A stretch of DNA of 64,000 nt from Bin5 sp965221345 (GTDB taxonomy: Bacteria > Chloroflexota > Anaerolineae > Caldilineales > Caldilineaceae), in contig CBDCSD010000001.1 in NCBI GenBank assembly GCA_965221345.1, forward strand, positions 1,550,001 through 1,614,000, read 5' to 3'. Shown in pieces: positions 53,740-63,426 of this stretch. Position numbers and translations under genes: made by a program. Each line of letters begins with the position of its first letter. The first letter of the stretch is position 1. The notes under the pieces were generated by a model that saw nothing but the letters and a program-made list of their open reading frames with translations, was not told the origin of the DNA and ran no database searches.

Positions 53740-56373
53740 CTATCTGTCTGCCGCCCCGGTGGCTCGGTAGATTCGATAACTTCCTTGCTCGAAGGCCAGT
53801 TCCAGGATCTGGTTCAGCCGTTCTTCCAGCGCGGGCGTGACGCCATATTGCACGCGTTCTTCTGGGCCGACAAGGAGATAGTCGATCTGCCAACTATCAA
53901 ACAGCTCCTGCAAGGTTAACAGCCTGGGACTCTGATAGATTTCGCGGATCGCTTCGGCCCGACCGGCCGCCATTTCTGCGTAAGCACGTCCACGCCACTG
54001 GGCTTCGTGCCAATCCCACCCTAGCAACGTAGCCCGACCAGTTGCCGCGCTGATACGTGCCGAACTGACTCTGTAACTCGCGCCTTTGGCCTCCAGAATC
54101 ACGGCTTCAGGCCGCGTATTGCCCCGGATCCACTCGATCACGGCCAGCTCGTCGCCGCCAACATAGGCAAGGCCATTCAGCGTCGGCTGACGGGTGCCGT
54201 ATCCCTTTATTTTTGCAAATGCGCCTGCCACAGGATAGATCAAACCCGCTAGGATAAGCAAAAGAGAAAGCGCGGTGGGAACGAATACCACTAAGGACAT
54301 TTGGCCCTGGCCCGCGCCACCCGCCCGAAATCGACGCGCGCCCAAATGGATACACCATGCAATGGTATATGCTGCGGCGATCCCCAGCAAAAGCCAACTC
54401 TGGTAGTAGAACTTGAATATGGTATTCATGCGGTTGCCGAAGTTGTCCCGAAGGAAGGCGAACTCCGGCATGAAGGTAAGTAAAGAGCCGATGGCAACCA
54501 GGCACAGGACAAACGCCGTTGCGCGGGACGCCTTGCCGGGATCAGCGAAACGCTGCCACAGTAAGCCCAACGTCAGTGAGACGAGTCCACCCAAAAGAAG
54601 AAACGTCCAGGGCTGTCCGAGCCGGCGCTCGGCGATGTTGCCCAAGAATTCGCTTGCTTGGCCTGCGATGGCCGGAGTTTCCCCCGCAGCGTTCGCCGTC
54701 AGCAGGCCGGTGGTGATCAGGAAGATGACAGGCATACCTACGACGAGGGCCACCGCGGCAGCCAGCGCAGCTGCCGAGGGTCGCTGCTCTCGCCAACTGA
54801 TGATCAACAATCCTGCAACCGCGAGCAGAAAGTGACCGTACATTAACAGGAATTGTGGTAGCCGTGTCGGGTGGAGCAGGTTGGGCAGGATTCCACCGGC
54901 CTGGCTTTGCGCAGTAAGGAAGTAGGGCAGATAGAGGAGGAGGGCGCCCAGAATAAGCATGATCCCCACAATTCCCGCCCGCACGAGCGCGTGAGTCAGA
55001 GCAGTGGTGACCTTTTTTCCTTGCCGTGCGCCGGTGAGCAGGGTGACCAATAACATCAACAGCCAGTAGGGTGGGAAATCCCAAGCATTGAGAAAGAGTA
55101 GGGCGCCGGTAGAGGCGATGAGCAGGAGGAGGCCTGACGGGCCGAGCGGCCGGGTAACCGATAAGAAGTGAGAATTCATGTGAGACAGGAAAGATTCGCT
55201 CCGTCCGTTCTCTTCTTCTGTACTCTTATTCTGGGAAAACAGAGGGCCCCGTATATGTCGGCCATCAGCAAAGAACCAGTTCATTGCGACTGCGATGACG
55301 AGAAGCACAAAAGGCATGGCCAGCAAGTGGGGGTGATTGTCGCCGAGGACATAACTGAAGATTGGGAATTCGTCGATTATTTCGATGTGGTTGCCACTAA
55401 GGTCGACATCTTCGATTACGCGACTAGCCCGCCACCACCAGCTCCAGCCACTGTCGATGTACCAGAGGCCGGAAACTTGCGCCTGCTCCGGGAAGTTGTA
55501 GACATCGACCAGTCGATTCAGGCCATCAAGACTTACGCCCTGGGCATACAGCCACTCAAGAATGACGTGCAAGTTTGAGGTCAATGCAACCGCCACCGAT
55601 GTCAGAAGCCCCGCCAAAGTGGGGAGCGCAAGCTGCGCGTCGGTATCTCTGCCCACGTCAGCAGATGCGTCGGAATTTCCGGTGGCCTCGACATCGATGA
55701 CAGGCTCTTGTACTCGCAAGCGAAAGAGGTTGTAGCCGACGCCAAAACTTGCAGTGACCAGTAGGCCAAACCAGCAGGCTTGGCCCAAGTTGTAGGCAAT
55801 TTCAGGCGACTGTCCAGCGAAACGGGCTAGGGTTGAGATCATCCAATAGCCGAAGTAGTAATAGCTGATGGCATAACCGGCCAGCCAGGGATCGCGGGGG
55901 GGATAGGTTGGGCTGCTCCAGATCCCATTTACAAACATCAGGTCCATCAGCTGCTCGGTGTGGCTGATGGCCGGATCGTAGGAACGCACCAATGTCCACG
56001 CCGCGAAGCCAAGGAAAAAGAGTATCTCGACGGTCAACAGATACGACCTTGAAGGTAACCGTAAGAGTGAGGAGCGCAAGGGGGAAAGTGGACTGATCCC
56101 TTCAGACTCATCTCTTTGTAAGACAGTCCAGAGGCTGAGGAATGCGACAAGGAGCAGGGCCAACCAGGCGCCGCCAGTTGTGTTGCGAAGCAGGCCGTAG
56201 CTTGTGCCTAGCCATAGCAGAAGGCTGACAAGGAGAATCCCCAGAACGCGGGCAAAGGCATAGCCGTTGTCGGGCAGGTGGCGAAATAAGCGCAATGTCA
56301 GAGGCAACGCCGCCAAGCTGACGATCTGCGTGATCAAATACCAGCTCAGGAAAGGAATAACGATTTCACGCAT
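53740..56373 (-). CDS. DUF2298 (Chlor_Arch_YYY) membrane protein
   Basis: 877 residues, strongly hydrophobic. The family hallmark with clustered Tyr is near 180: PPRDPWLAGYAISYYYFGYW, preceded by VNGIWSSPTYPP. Later come SYVLGDNHPHLLAMPF and FLNAWDFPPYW, also typical. DUF2298 proteins occur in Chloroflexota and archaea and resemble GT39/OST-type membrane glycosyltransferases. A low-complexity stretch (ISPLSPLRSSLLRLPS, about residue 105) is coded by a purine/pyrimidine tract like the one in valS. The ATG at 56373 overlaps the nudix gene's stop by eight bases. It ends in a soluble C-terminal domain with repeated Arg-Glu segments. Confidence 0.88.
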   Translation of the reverse strand: MREIVIPFLSWYLITQIVSLAALPLTLRLFRHLPDNGYAFARVLGILLVSLLLWLGTSYGLLRNTTGGAWLALLLVAFLSLWTVLQRDESEGISPLSPLRSSLLRLPSRSYLLTVEILFFLGFAAWTLVRSYDPAISHTEQLMDLMFVNGIWSSPTYPPRDPWLAGYAISYYYFGYWMISTLARFAGQSPEIAYNLGQACWFGLLVTASFGVGYNLFRLRVQEPVIDVEATGNSDASADVGRDTDAQLALPTLAGLLTSVAVALTSNLHVILEWLYAQGVSLDGLNRLVDVYNFPEQAQVSGLWYIDSGWSWWWRASRVIEDVDLSGNHIEIIDEFPIFSYVLGDNHPHLLAMPFVLLVIAVAMNWFFADGRHIRGPLFSQNKSTEEENGRSESFLSHMNSHFLSVTRPLGPSGLLLLIASTGALLFLNAWDFPPYWLLMLLVTLLTGARQGKKVTTALTHALVRAGIVGIMLILGALLLYLPYFLTAQSQAGGILPNLLHPTRLPQFLLMYGHFLLAVAGLLIISWREQRPSAAALAAAVALVVGMPVIFLITTGLLTANAAGETPAIAGQASEFLGNIAERRLGQPWTFLLLGGLVSLTLGLLWQRFADPGKASRATAFVLCLVAIGSLLTFMPEFAFLRDNFGNRMNTIFKFYYQSWLLLGIAAAYTIAWCIHLGARRFRAGGAGQGQMSLVVFVPTALSLLLILAGLIYPVAGAFAKIKGYGTRQPTLNGLAYVGGDELAVIEWIRGNTRPEAVILEAKGASYRVSSARISAATGRATLLGWDWHEAQWRGRAYAEMAAGRAEAIREIYQSPRLLTLQELFDSWQIDYLLVGPEERVQYGVTPALEERLNQILELAFEQGSYRIYRATGAADR

Positions 56374-56995
56374 GAGGCGCGTCCCCATCCGCTCTGTTGG
56401 CGTCTTCCAGTTCTTCTCGACCTGGGATGAGAGGCGTCTCCCCCACCTTGCTGTTGGCTTCGCCTACCAGGGCCTGGCCCGACTTTCCGACGGCAAGCCT
56501 GATTTCCGACTCTTGAAGTTGGCGGAAGGTCCGCCCAACAACGCCAAAGTGAAAACGCTCCATGGGCGGCAGTTCATCAGCAGAAAAGAAGCGACCCTCG
56601 AGGATTTCTACTGGATCGATCTTCATCTGGCCGCCGCTGATACGCCCCAGCAGGAAAAAGTCGAGAGTGTGCCGGGTGGCCCGATGGCAGACAATTGCCT
56701 CGACATCTGCGCAAAGGTTTAATTCCTCCTTTACCTCACGGCGCCAGCAATCGCAGATCGTTTCGCCGGGGGTAAGCCAGCCGCCAGGCATTCCCCAGAT
56801 CCCGGCGCTGTGAAAACGGTGGCGAAGAAGTAGAATCTGGTCTGCGTCGTTCAGCAGCACGCCGCTCACCCCGACGATGACTTTGCCGTTTATCGCCCAG
56901 GTTACTGCGCCTCGCAGCCACTTAGGCGAACTACGCCAGATGCGTGCCAGCAGCGGCGCGATCACTGTAAGTCCCCCCATGGAAGCCCCCTTCAT
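56366..56995 (-). CDS. Nudix hydrolase
   Basis: 209 residues. The Nudix box reads GWLTPGETICDCWRREVKEE, with the G-x5-E-x7-R-E-x-x-E-E pattern; the usual following Gly is Asn. The N-terminus (about 1-40) has an amphipathic helix near IARIWRSSPKWLRGAV. The enzyme should cleave a nucleoside diphosphate linked to another group, perhaps a nucleotide sugar given the cluster. It is locked in the operon: its ATG overlaps the TGA of the 1657-residue gene, and its stop overlaps the DUF2298 start. The substrate remains an inference. Confidence 0.88.
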   Translation of the reverse strand: MKGASMGGLTVIAPLLARIWRSSPKWLRGAVTWAINGKVIVGVSGVLLNDADQILLLRHRFHSAGIWGMPGGWLTPGETICDCWRREVKEELNLCADVEAIVCHRATRHTLDFFLLGRISGGQMKIDPVEILEGRFFSADELPPMERFHFGVVGRTFRQLQESEIRLAVGKSGQALVGEANSKVGETPLIPGREELEDANRADGDAPHA

Positions 56996-59900
56996 TGGCG
57001 CTGTACCTGACCTTGTATCTGGGATGGCACTGCGTAGATAACTACCTTTGGATTCCGATAGACCGTCTCCAGCAGTCCGGACTGTTCCAACTCTTCCAGT
57101 CTCGCGGGGGCATCCGGGTGTTGATGGCGTTCCAGTTGCCCCACGTAAATCAGACCGATGTCCAGGTCGTTGATGAGCCGTTCAATTTCCCCAAGGTCTG
57201 TCGAATTCCAAAACTCATTGAGTAAGCCGTGGCGCTCGGATACTTGTCCGTGGTAGCGCTGTTCGCCTTCGTGCATTCCCATAAGACCGCTCAGGCCTGT
57301 AAGGCTGGCGACCCGCGTGCCGCCGGCCCGGTAATAGTCAAGCTGAGCGGATTCGGCGAGGACAACATTGCCGCGCACCTCTGCCAATAGCCACTGAATC
57401 GCCTCCCAATCGTACCGCAGCTCGACTTCATGGTCGCTGTCGGGCCAATGGTAGGCTCCTTTCTCCATAAAGGCCATGCCGTCCAAGGTGCCTATCGGCG
57501 GCCGCCAGCCGGGGAAACGCTGTGACAACCGCGACGGCGAACCCCACAGTGGATAGGCCAGACTGGCGAAGAGTAGGATAAGAAAGATGAAGCCCCATAA
57601 ACGGCTCACCGCATCAGGCGCGACGTTCGAGAGTGCTTGCCCAATCCCTTCCCTGCCGGTATTTGCACCAAACCGCCGCCGTTCCCTACCACCTCGCATC
57701 ATGGACCCGAAGCGGGAGAAAATCTTGGGTAATATGATGGCTGCCGCCACACCCCACAGGACCCACACCTGGTTAAAGAACTTGAATAGGGTATTCATGC
57801 GGTAGGCGTCGCCGCCTTGTAGATGGTCCTTGAGATAAATCATCTGAGTGCCGGCCAGGATAGCCAGGCCGGTCGCTGTCAGCAGGGCAGCGCAAATCGT
57901 TCCGGTATCTGCCATGCTCTCCCGTCGCCAGATCTGCGAGAGAGACAGGCCAAGCGCGGGCAGGCAGATCGCCAATACCGTCTGGTCAGTGAAAATCAGC
58001 AGCAAGAAAGAGGCGAGAAATAGTAGGGGAAGCAAAACTACCCCGGTAAAGTACACAAGCGTCGGATGTTGAACCAACAGCCGGTGGATGCGCATATAGC
58101 GGATCCGGCGCTTGTTCCCCTGTCCAACCAGCAGCCACGTAAAGAGGACAAAGGCGAAAAAGCCCCAGATTTGCGCCCACTTACCCAATTCGTCAGGCTC
58201 CCTCACCAGCCCGATTCCACTTGCGGCCACATTTGTGTAACTGCGAAAGAAGGGAAGGAAGAAAAGATACGCGCCACCTACCATTAGCACACCAATCGCG
58301 ACAATTGGACCTACCTTGAGACGTCCTCGTCTGCGGTAAAGTGTGACGGCCAGCGTGAGCATTCCCAGACCAAAGTAAGTGGGCAGGTCCCACAGGTTGA
58401 CGACTGCCAGAACGCCCAACGTGAAGGCTAAGCCACCAACGAGCAACGTCCCGTAGAGCCAATTTCGGCGCCAGTCGAGATGGTAACTGTTTAGGAGCGT
58501 CAGCGTCAGAGCCAAGAAGAAGAGCGAAAAGGGGATTCCGATCATATGTGGATGCAGATCGGCGTACATGAAGCTCCAATAAGGGAACTCGTTGATTGTA
58601 TGGGGGATGACCCGACTGGGTGCCCAGAAGTCATAGCCAGGCAGGTTTGCTCCAGAGGTGACAACATGCCACAACCCGCTTGCCGCATCTACCGCCTTCT
58701 GTACGCCCGGAACATTGCTCTCGAAGCCGCTTTGGCTAACCCTGCTCAACGTATGTATCAGTTGACCAAATCCTGCCAGATTGCCGAGGATTGCCAGAAA
58801 TAGCGGAGCCAGCAAAGCCGCCCCGATTCCGTCATGCCAGGGTTGACATGTTGCCGGCAGAGGTTCAGGAGAGAGTGACTTCTCATCGGAACGGGTGGGA
58901 GGGCTGGTTTCCGCATCCCACACATGGCCGGGGAACTCTTCCTGTGAGTCGATGGCCGAGCCGGATGCTTCCTGCCGCGCATCCGTTTCGAGCCCCCAGT
59001 CTGGACTGACAAGCAGAACCTGGGAGTCCCGCCGCTCTTCCTCTTCTCCTGGCGGAAAGTTTCCGCCCTGCCCGGCGCTAGAAGAAGTCTGAGCCTCCTC
59101 CGCACCAAAGGTCACGTCAGTGATGGCGGGCTCCACAGTAGGGCGCGGCTGCAATGGCGTCTGTACCGTGGTTGCTGGCGAACGGCGCGCACGAGTCACT
59201 GTTTGTTGAATGCCGGACACCGAATAGGCCACAGCAAACGCGTTGACGACGGTGAGGGCAAACAGCATAGGGATGGCCAGATTGAAGGCCACTTCGGCGT
59301 AGATGCCGGTCAATTTGACCAAATATCCAACCAAAAAGATGCCGTAGTAGTAATAGTTGATGTAGCCGCCCGCGAAATGGGGATCCACCGGTGGAAAATA
59401 TGGGCTGCGCAGAATGCCGTTGAGGAACGCAAACTCCATGAATTTTTCACCCCCGAACCAGGGTTGCCAAATGTCCGGATTTGCAAGGCGGATCAACACA
59501 AAGCAAATGAACGCGGCTGCAAACAACCCCTCACCGACCAATAGAATCCCCCACATGCGCCGCAGAAACGACCGCACGTCCCGCCAGGAAAACACGAGAA
59601 CTGCGGCGCTGAGGAGAGCTACCACTGCGGCGACCAACCAGGCGTTGCGAACCGAATTCTGCGCCAAGCCCAAACTTGCGAAGATCCACAGCAGCCAGCC
59701 ACTGAGCAGCCATCCCAGCGTCTTGGCCAACAAAAACCCCCGATCGCGCAGACCGCGGAAAAGTACAAAGGCCAGGGGCCACGCTATCCAGCCAAGCAGA
59801 GAGACAACCAGCCACCACCAAGCGACCGCCAACCAGTGATTGGTGCTGGCGACAGTGTTCCACCTGTAATTGTCCACGAGCGGCAGTTCATTTAACGGGG

Positions 59901-61965
59901 TTTCCAGCAACAGGGATGGTTTTGAGCCATCTGCAGCATCGGCATGCTCCTGCCCGCTACCGGCCGGGGGCTCTTTCCCCTGCAAGAGCGCAAGAATGAT
60001 GTTGATCAGACCTTGATCCTGGTTTTCCGGCGCGCTGCCCAACCCTATGGCGTTCAGAAAGGGCGCGAGGGGCGGATCATTTCCCCGATGCCACGGAATG
60101 GCGCCTTCCCAACTGCCTCCCAGCAGTCTGTCGAATTCAGATTCGCCTAGCTCCTGCTGTTTGGCGAAGATCCTGACACGGGGGTGGTCATACAGGCTCC
60201 AGCTTTCGTCTGCGTTGTGGTCGGGGAAAGTCAGTCCCAGCAGTCTGGGGGGCGAGGTAAAGTCGGCAACGCGGACGAATCCCAACTGCTCATCAAACAT
60301 CAGGTCGTAGTAGCGATTGGTCATCGGGTAGCGCGCAGGCAGTTCGTCGACACTTTCGTAAATGCGCTTGGAACTGTAGATGACGTAGTCCGCCTCTTGC
60401 AGTTTCTCCCGCAGAATTTCATACTTTTCCGGTGTGTCCTCTTCATATGGGGACCAGTCGATATGGCGCAGTCCGTGGCTGCCCATATCCATACCCGGTT
60501 CGCCGGGAATGCTCTTTGGCAGAGGGTCGTCCCACGATTCCCACAGTATTACCGAGCCTGAAGGTACGTTGGCATACACCCAGCGGCTGGCCGTGACCCA
60601 CGTATGCTCACTGGCATAAACTCCGTTGGTATAGGCAAGAGACCAGAACAGGCCACCGCCGATCGCGAGGGTGGCCAGAAGCGCGGCCGGCAGACGGGCC
60701 GCCAGCTGGAGCCTAGGTCTTGTTTTCAGTTGCAGCAGCCAGACAATTAGAGCAGCGGCAAAAAGCAATACAAATGGGAGTACCGGACTCATGTAGCGGT
60801 TGAACTTGGCCAGAAAGGCGCCGGTGATGCCAAAGTAAGGCAACACCCAGGCCCAAACGACAAGCTCGCCGGCTCTGGCCCGCAAAAGGACCAGCTTTAA
60901 CAGCGCCCATGCGCTGCCCACAAGCGCAATCAATCCCAGGGGCAGGCCCATTCCCCATACGACCTGCTGCTGAATGAAATAGAGATAGGGAGTGGTATTA
61001 CGGTACTGGCGTGTAAATGGTAAGTCGACGACACCGCGCACCATGCGGCCCTGTTCAACGAGCGTGGCTTGAATGAAACTCACCCAGTCGAGCACCGCGT
61101 AGGGGCTGGAAATGAGAAAAGCGAAGGTAGCTACCAAGAAAGAAACCAAGAGTGAGAAGAGTGCAGAACCTGCTCTCCGCCCTTCGCGGTTCATTCCGTT
61201 CTGGCTGGCGTCCGTCCACAGCCCGATAAGGGTGGCAGTGACAGGAACGGCAAGGACCGGAAGGGCGCTGAACTTGGAGGCGATCGCCAGCCCGGCGCCG
61301 ACTCCGGCCCAGATCACCCCTCTCCACGTGCGCTCTTGGACCATCAGCACACTGCCGTAAACTGCAAGGACAACAAAAGTCGTGCTGGCCGGGTCCATGG
61401 CAAAGAAGTGGCTAAGCTGAATTGCTTGGGCCGTGAATGCATAGAGTGTCGCGGCCAAAAGTCCGGCCGGGGCCCCATACAGCCTTCTCCCCAGCAGAAA
61501 GAGGAGAAAGATCGTAAATGTATCCAGCAAGGCCATCATCAGCCGACCGGCGAAGGCCACCCCATCACAGGCCGTATTGGCCCGTTCCATGAGCGAAATG
61601 GTCCTGTCGGGGAGGGGTAGCAAACTTGCCGGCTTGGCCAGCTTGCTCAGCAATTCGCCGGAAAGGATGCCCATGTACAGCGGAAAGTGGCCGTAAGTAT
61701 AGGAGCGGCGACGGTCGTTATGTCGGTCCCACAGAGGGTTGAGCGGGCTGCTTTCTGGATCAAGAAACTCGTCCAGAGAGGTAGGCCATCCAATGCTTGG
61801 CGCGTAGAAGCAGGTAGTGCTTCGTTCGTCAGGATGAGCATTCAGCCCGCCGTCAAAGTTGATATTCCATGTGCGTAAGGCCATCCCGGCCAGCATGACA
61901 ACGCCAAGAAGGAGAATAACAATCTTTGATGTCGATATTGGTTGTTGCAGCCTGGATGTCTTCAA
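56992..61965 (-). CDS. Giant GT39-DUF2298 fusion membrane protein
   Basis: 1657 residues, apparently two membrane enzymes in one chain. The N-terminal half (about 1-620) is GT39-like, with NAHPDERSTTCFYAP in the first external loop, many hydrophobic helices, and a soluble domain. The C-terminal half (from about 800) is a DUF2298 protein: FLNGILRSPYFPPVDPHFAG, then YINYYYYGIF, and YADLHPHMIGIPFSLFFLAL. A loop of about 90 acidic, Ser-rich residues (about 960-1050) splits the DUF2298 part. This is the first gene of the cluster on the minus strand and starts with ATG at 61965. The following gene begins at an ATGA overlap. Confidence 0.88.
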   Translation of the reverse strand: MKTSRLQQPISTSKIVILLLGVVMLAGMALRTWNINFDGGLNAHPDERSTTCFYAPSIGWPTSLDEFLDPESSPLNPLWDRHNDRRRSYTYGHFPLYMGILSGELLSKLAKPASLLPLPDRTISLMERANTACDGVAFAGRLMMALLDTFTIFLLFLLGRRLYGAPAGLLAATLYAFTAQAIQLSHFFAMDPASTTFVVLAVYGSVLMVQERTWRGVIWAGVGAGLAIASKFSALPVLAVPVTATLIGLWTDASQNGMNREGRRAGSALFSLLVSFLVATFAFLISSPYAVLDWVSFIQATLVEQGRMVRGVVDLPFTRQYRNTTPYLYFIQQQVVWGMGLPLGLIALVGSAWALLKLVLLRARAGELVVWAWVLPYFGITGAFLAKFNRYMSPVLPFVLLFAAALIVWLLQLKTRPRLQLAARLPAALLATLAIGGGLFWSLAYTNGVYASEHTWVTASRWVYANVPSGSVILWESWDDPLPKSIPGEPGMDMGSHGLRHIDWSPYEEDTPEKYEILREKLQEADYVIYSSKRIYESVDELPARYPMTNRYYDLMFDEQLGFVRVADFTSPPRLLGLTFPDHNADESWSLYDHPRVRIFAKQQELGESEFDRLLGGSWEGAIPWHRGNDPPLAPFLNAIGLGSAPENQDQGLINIILALLQGKEPPAGSGQEHADAADGSKPSLLLETPLNELPLVDNYRWNTVASTNHWLAVAWWWLVVSLLGWIAWPLAFVLFRGLRDRGFLLAKTLGWLLSGWLLWIFASLGLAQNSVRNAWLVAAVVALLSAAVLVFSWRDVRSFLRRMWGILLVGEGLFAAAFICFVLIRLANPDIWQPWFGGEKFMEFAFLNGILRSPYFPPVDPHFAGGYINYYYYGIFLVGYLVKLTGIYAEVAFNLAIPMLFALTVVNAFAVAYSVSGIQQTVTRARRSPATTVQTPLQPRPTVEPAITDVTFGAEEAQTSSSAGQGGNFPPGEEEERRDSQVLLVSPDWGLETDARQEASGSAIDSQEEFPGHVWDAETSPPTRSDEKSLSPEPLPATCQPWHDGIGAALLAPLFLAILGNLAGFGQLIHTLSRVSQSGFESNVPGVQKAVDAASGLWHVVTSGANLPGYDFWAPSRVIPHTINEFPYWSFMYADLHPHMIGIPFSLFFLALTLTLLNSYHLDWRRNWLYGTLLVGGLAFTLGVLAVVNLWDLPTYFGLGMLTLAVTLYRRRGRLKVGPIVAIGVLMVGGAYLFFLPFFRSYTNVAASGIGLVREPDELGKWAQIWGFFAFVLFTWLLVGQGNKRRIRYMRIHRLLVQHPTLVYFTGVVLLPLLFLASFLLLIFTDQTVLAICLPALGLSLSQIWRRESMADTGTICAALLTATGLAILAGTQMIYLKDHLQGGDAYRMNTLFKFFNQVWVLWGVAAAIILPKIFSRFGSMMRGGRERRRFGANTGREGIGQALSNVAPDAVSRLWGFIFLILLFASLAYPLWGSPSRLSQRFPGWRPPIGTLDGMAFMEKGAYHWPDSDHEVELRYDWEAIQWLLAEVRGNVVLAESAQLDYYRAGGTRVASLTGLSGLMGMHEGEQRYHGQVSERHGLLNEFWNSTDLGEIERLINDLDIGLIYVGQLERHQHPDAPARLEELEQSGLLETVYRNPKVVIYAVPSQIQGQVQRQ

Positions 61966-63426
61966 TGTGACTCTAATGGAGTGAGCGGCGTATCGGGTAG
62001 GCCTTGCTGATGTTGCGAGAGTTCGACTGTTGAGTTCTTCTGTAGTTCTCCAAATCCACCAAACATATCACAAGTATCGCGGTTCCTAGTTGCAGCAAGA
62101 CCATCACGAGCCGGTAACACCGTCAGGTTCGTAGGACAATGTGCATTGTGCAGGGAACCGACCCTCTTTAGACTGTCTCTGACTTTTGCTTGACCCAGGC
62201 CGGAAGGGCTGTCATTCAAAGTGCGAAACCTCTTACAATTTATGGCGAATCAGCTATGATCCAGTCTAGAGGTCGGCTGACTATTCATTATCAGCGGTCC
62301 ATAGGCAACGCGTATGCCTGCCATCGTCTTGTTGGCCGCGACCCAGCCGGGGCCGGCCCTTGTGCAACTCCATGTCGGCTTTGAAGTCAGGATTCAAGGT
62401 TGAAAGAAAAGTTACTGTATTGGTGGGCCGAGGGTTCACACCTCCCACAATTTTCCAGCGGGGGAATGCCACAAAGGGGGTGGTTGCTTAACTCTGCGCT
62501 CCTGGCTGGCATTACATCAATTTGTTAATTTACCTGGACTGTACGGCCTGGTAAAGCTCGCTGCCACAATAGCATAACGCGCCCCCAATAAGCAAGGAGT
62601 CACAGTTGCCGTCAGCCACCTGTTCCTGCGGTTCGCGCCCTGGAATTTGTGTTCATTCCCACTCTTTCAACCAACCGCCGGAAGCAAAACCGAACCTCTG
62701 CAGCGGCTTTCCTTTTGCCAATGGAGGCTAGATTCCATAGTGCTGCTCAGCTTGGGATAAAGGGGGACTATTGGCCCATCTAAAGGGCCCTGAAAGTGAA
62801 GGTGTGGTGGGTTGCTGCCAGCAGACTGGCTCCTGCACTGAATAACTGTGCTCTCAACGAGGAAAGGAGAGCCGACTTCCATGTGCTACACAAAACAATA
62901 GGTAGCCGACAGGCAACGGCAACGCCTTCGAAATGTGTATTGGCACGACCGGGCAAAGGACGGTCAAGCCGGGGAAGGTCGGCATTCCGCCAGGTTCAGA
63001 CAAACCAAAGAGAGCTTTGCCGATAAAGTTGCTGTCTGGTAAGACAGCGGCCACAAGTCCAGGGCGGCGGAGAACTCAATGCCTGTCCCCCAACGAGTCG
63101 AAAAGGTTGCGAAGCGGGTCGTAGGTCTTAACGACGGAGGGCGGCCAACTTGGAGTTGGCTTATCGGAACAGGTGGATGGTCGATCAGCGGGGTTGATTC
63201 TCAGGCCGGAATCGAAGTTGAAGGTTCAAGTTCCCAGAATCAAGACTGCTAACACAGCTAAACCTTGCGTTAGATCGATCCTTGGTGCGCGCAATAATCT
63301 ATTTTTCTGTGGCAGTATATGGCCGGGGCGTGCCGCAGTCCGATGAGACAGGCGAAAATCAAAGCGCGCCAACCAATATGTCCAGTTGGCACGTTTCTAT
63401 GCTGCTCTCAGCTTCCATACTTGCCG
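61966..63426. other. Long intergenic region, no convincing gene
   Basis: About 1.46 kb. Short open frames lack ribosome sites and protein-like composition. I see a perfect hairpin GCCAACT-TGG-AGTTGGC at 63144-63160 and purine-rich stretches around 62860-63120, but no match to tmRNA, RNase P or SRP signatures I know. It must contain the promoter of the glycosylation operon on the minus strand, although I could not pick out a clear -35/-10 pair. Confidence 0.5.

Noticed and set aside
62850..63170. RNase P RNA, because of GAGGAAAG-like sequence near 62860
   Set aside because: The following conserved RNase P segments are missing and the pairing does not fit.
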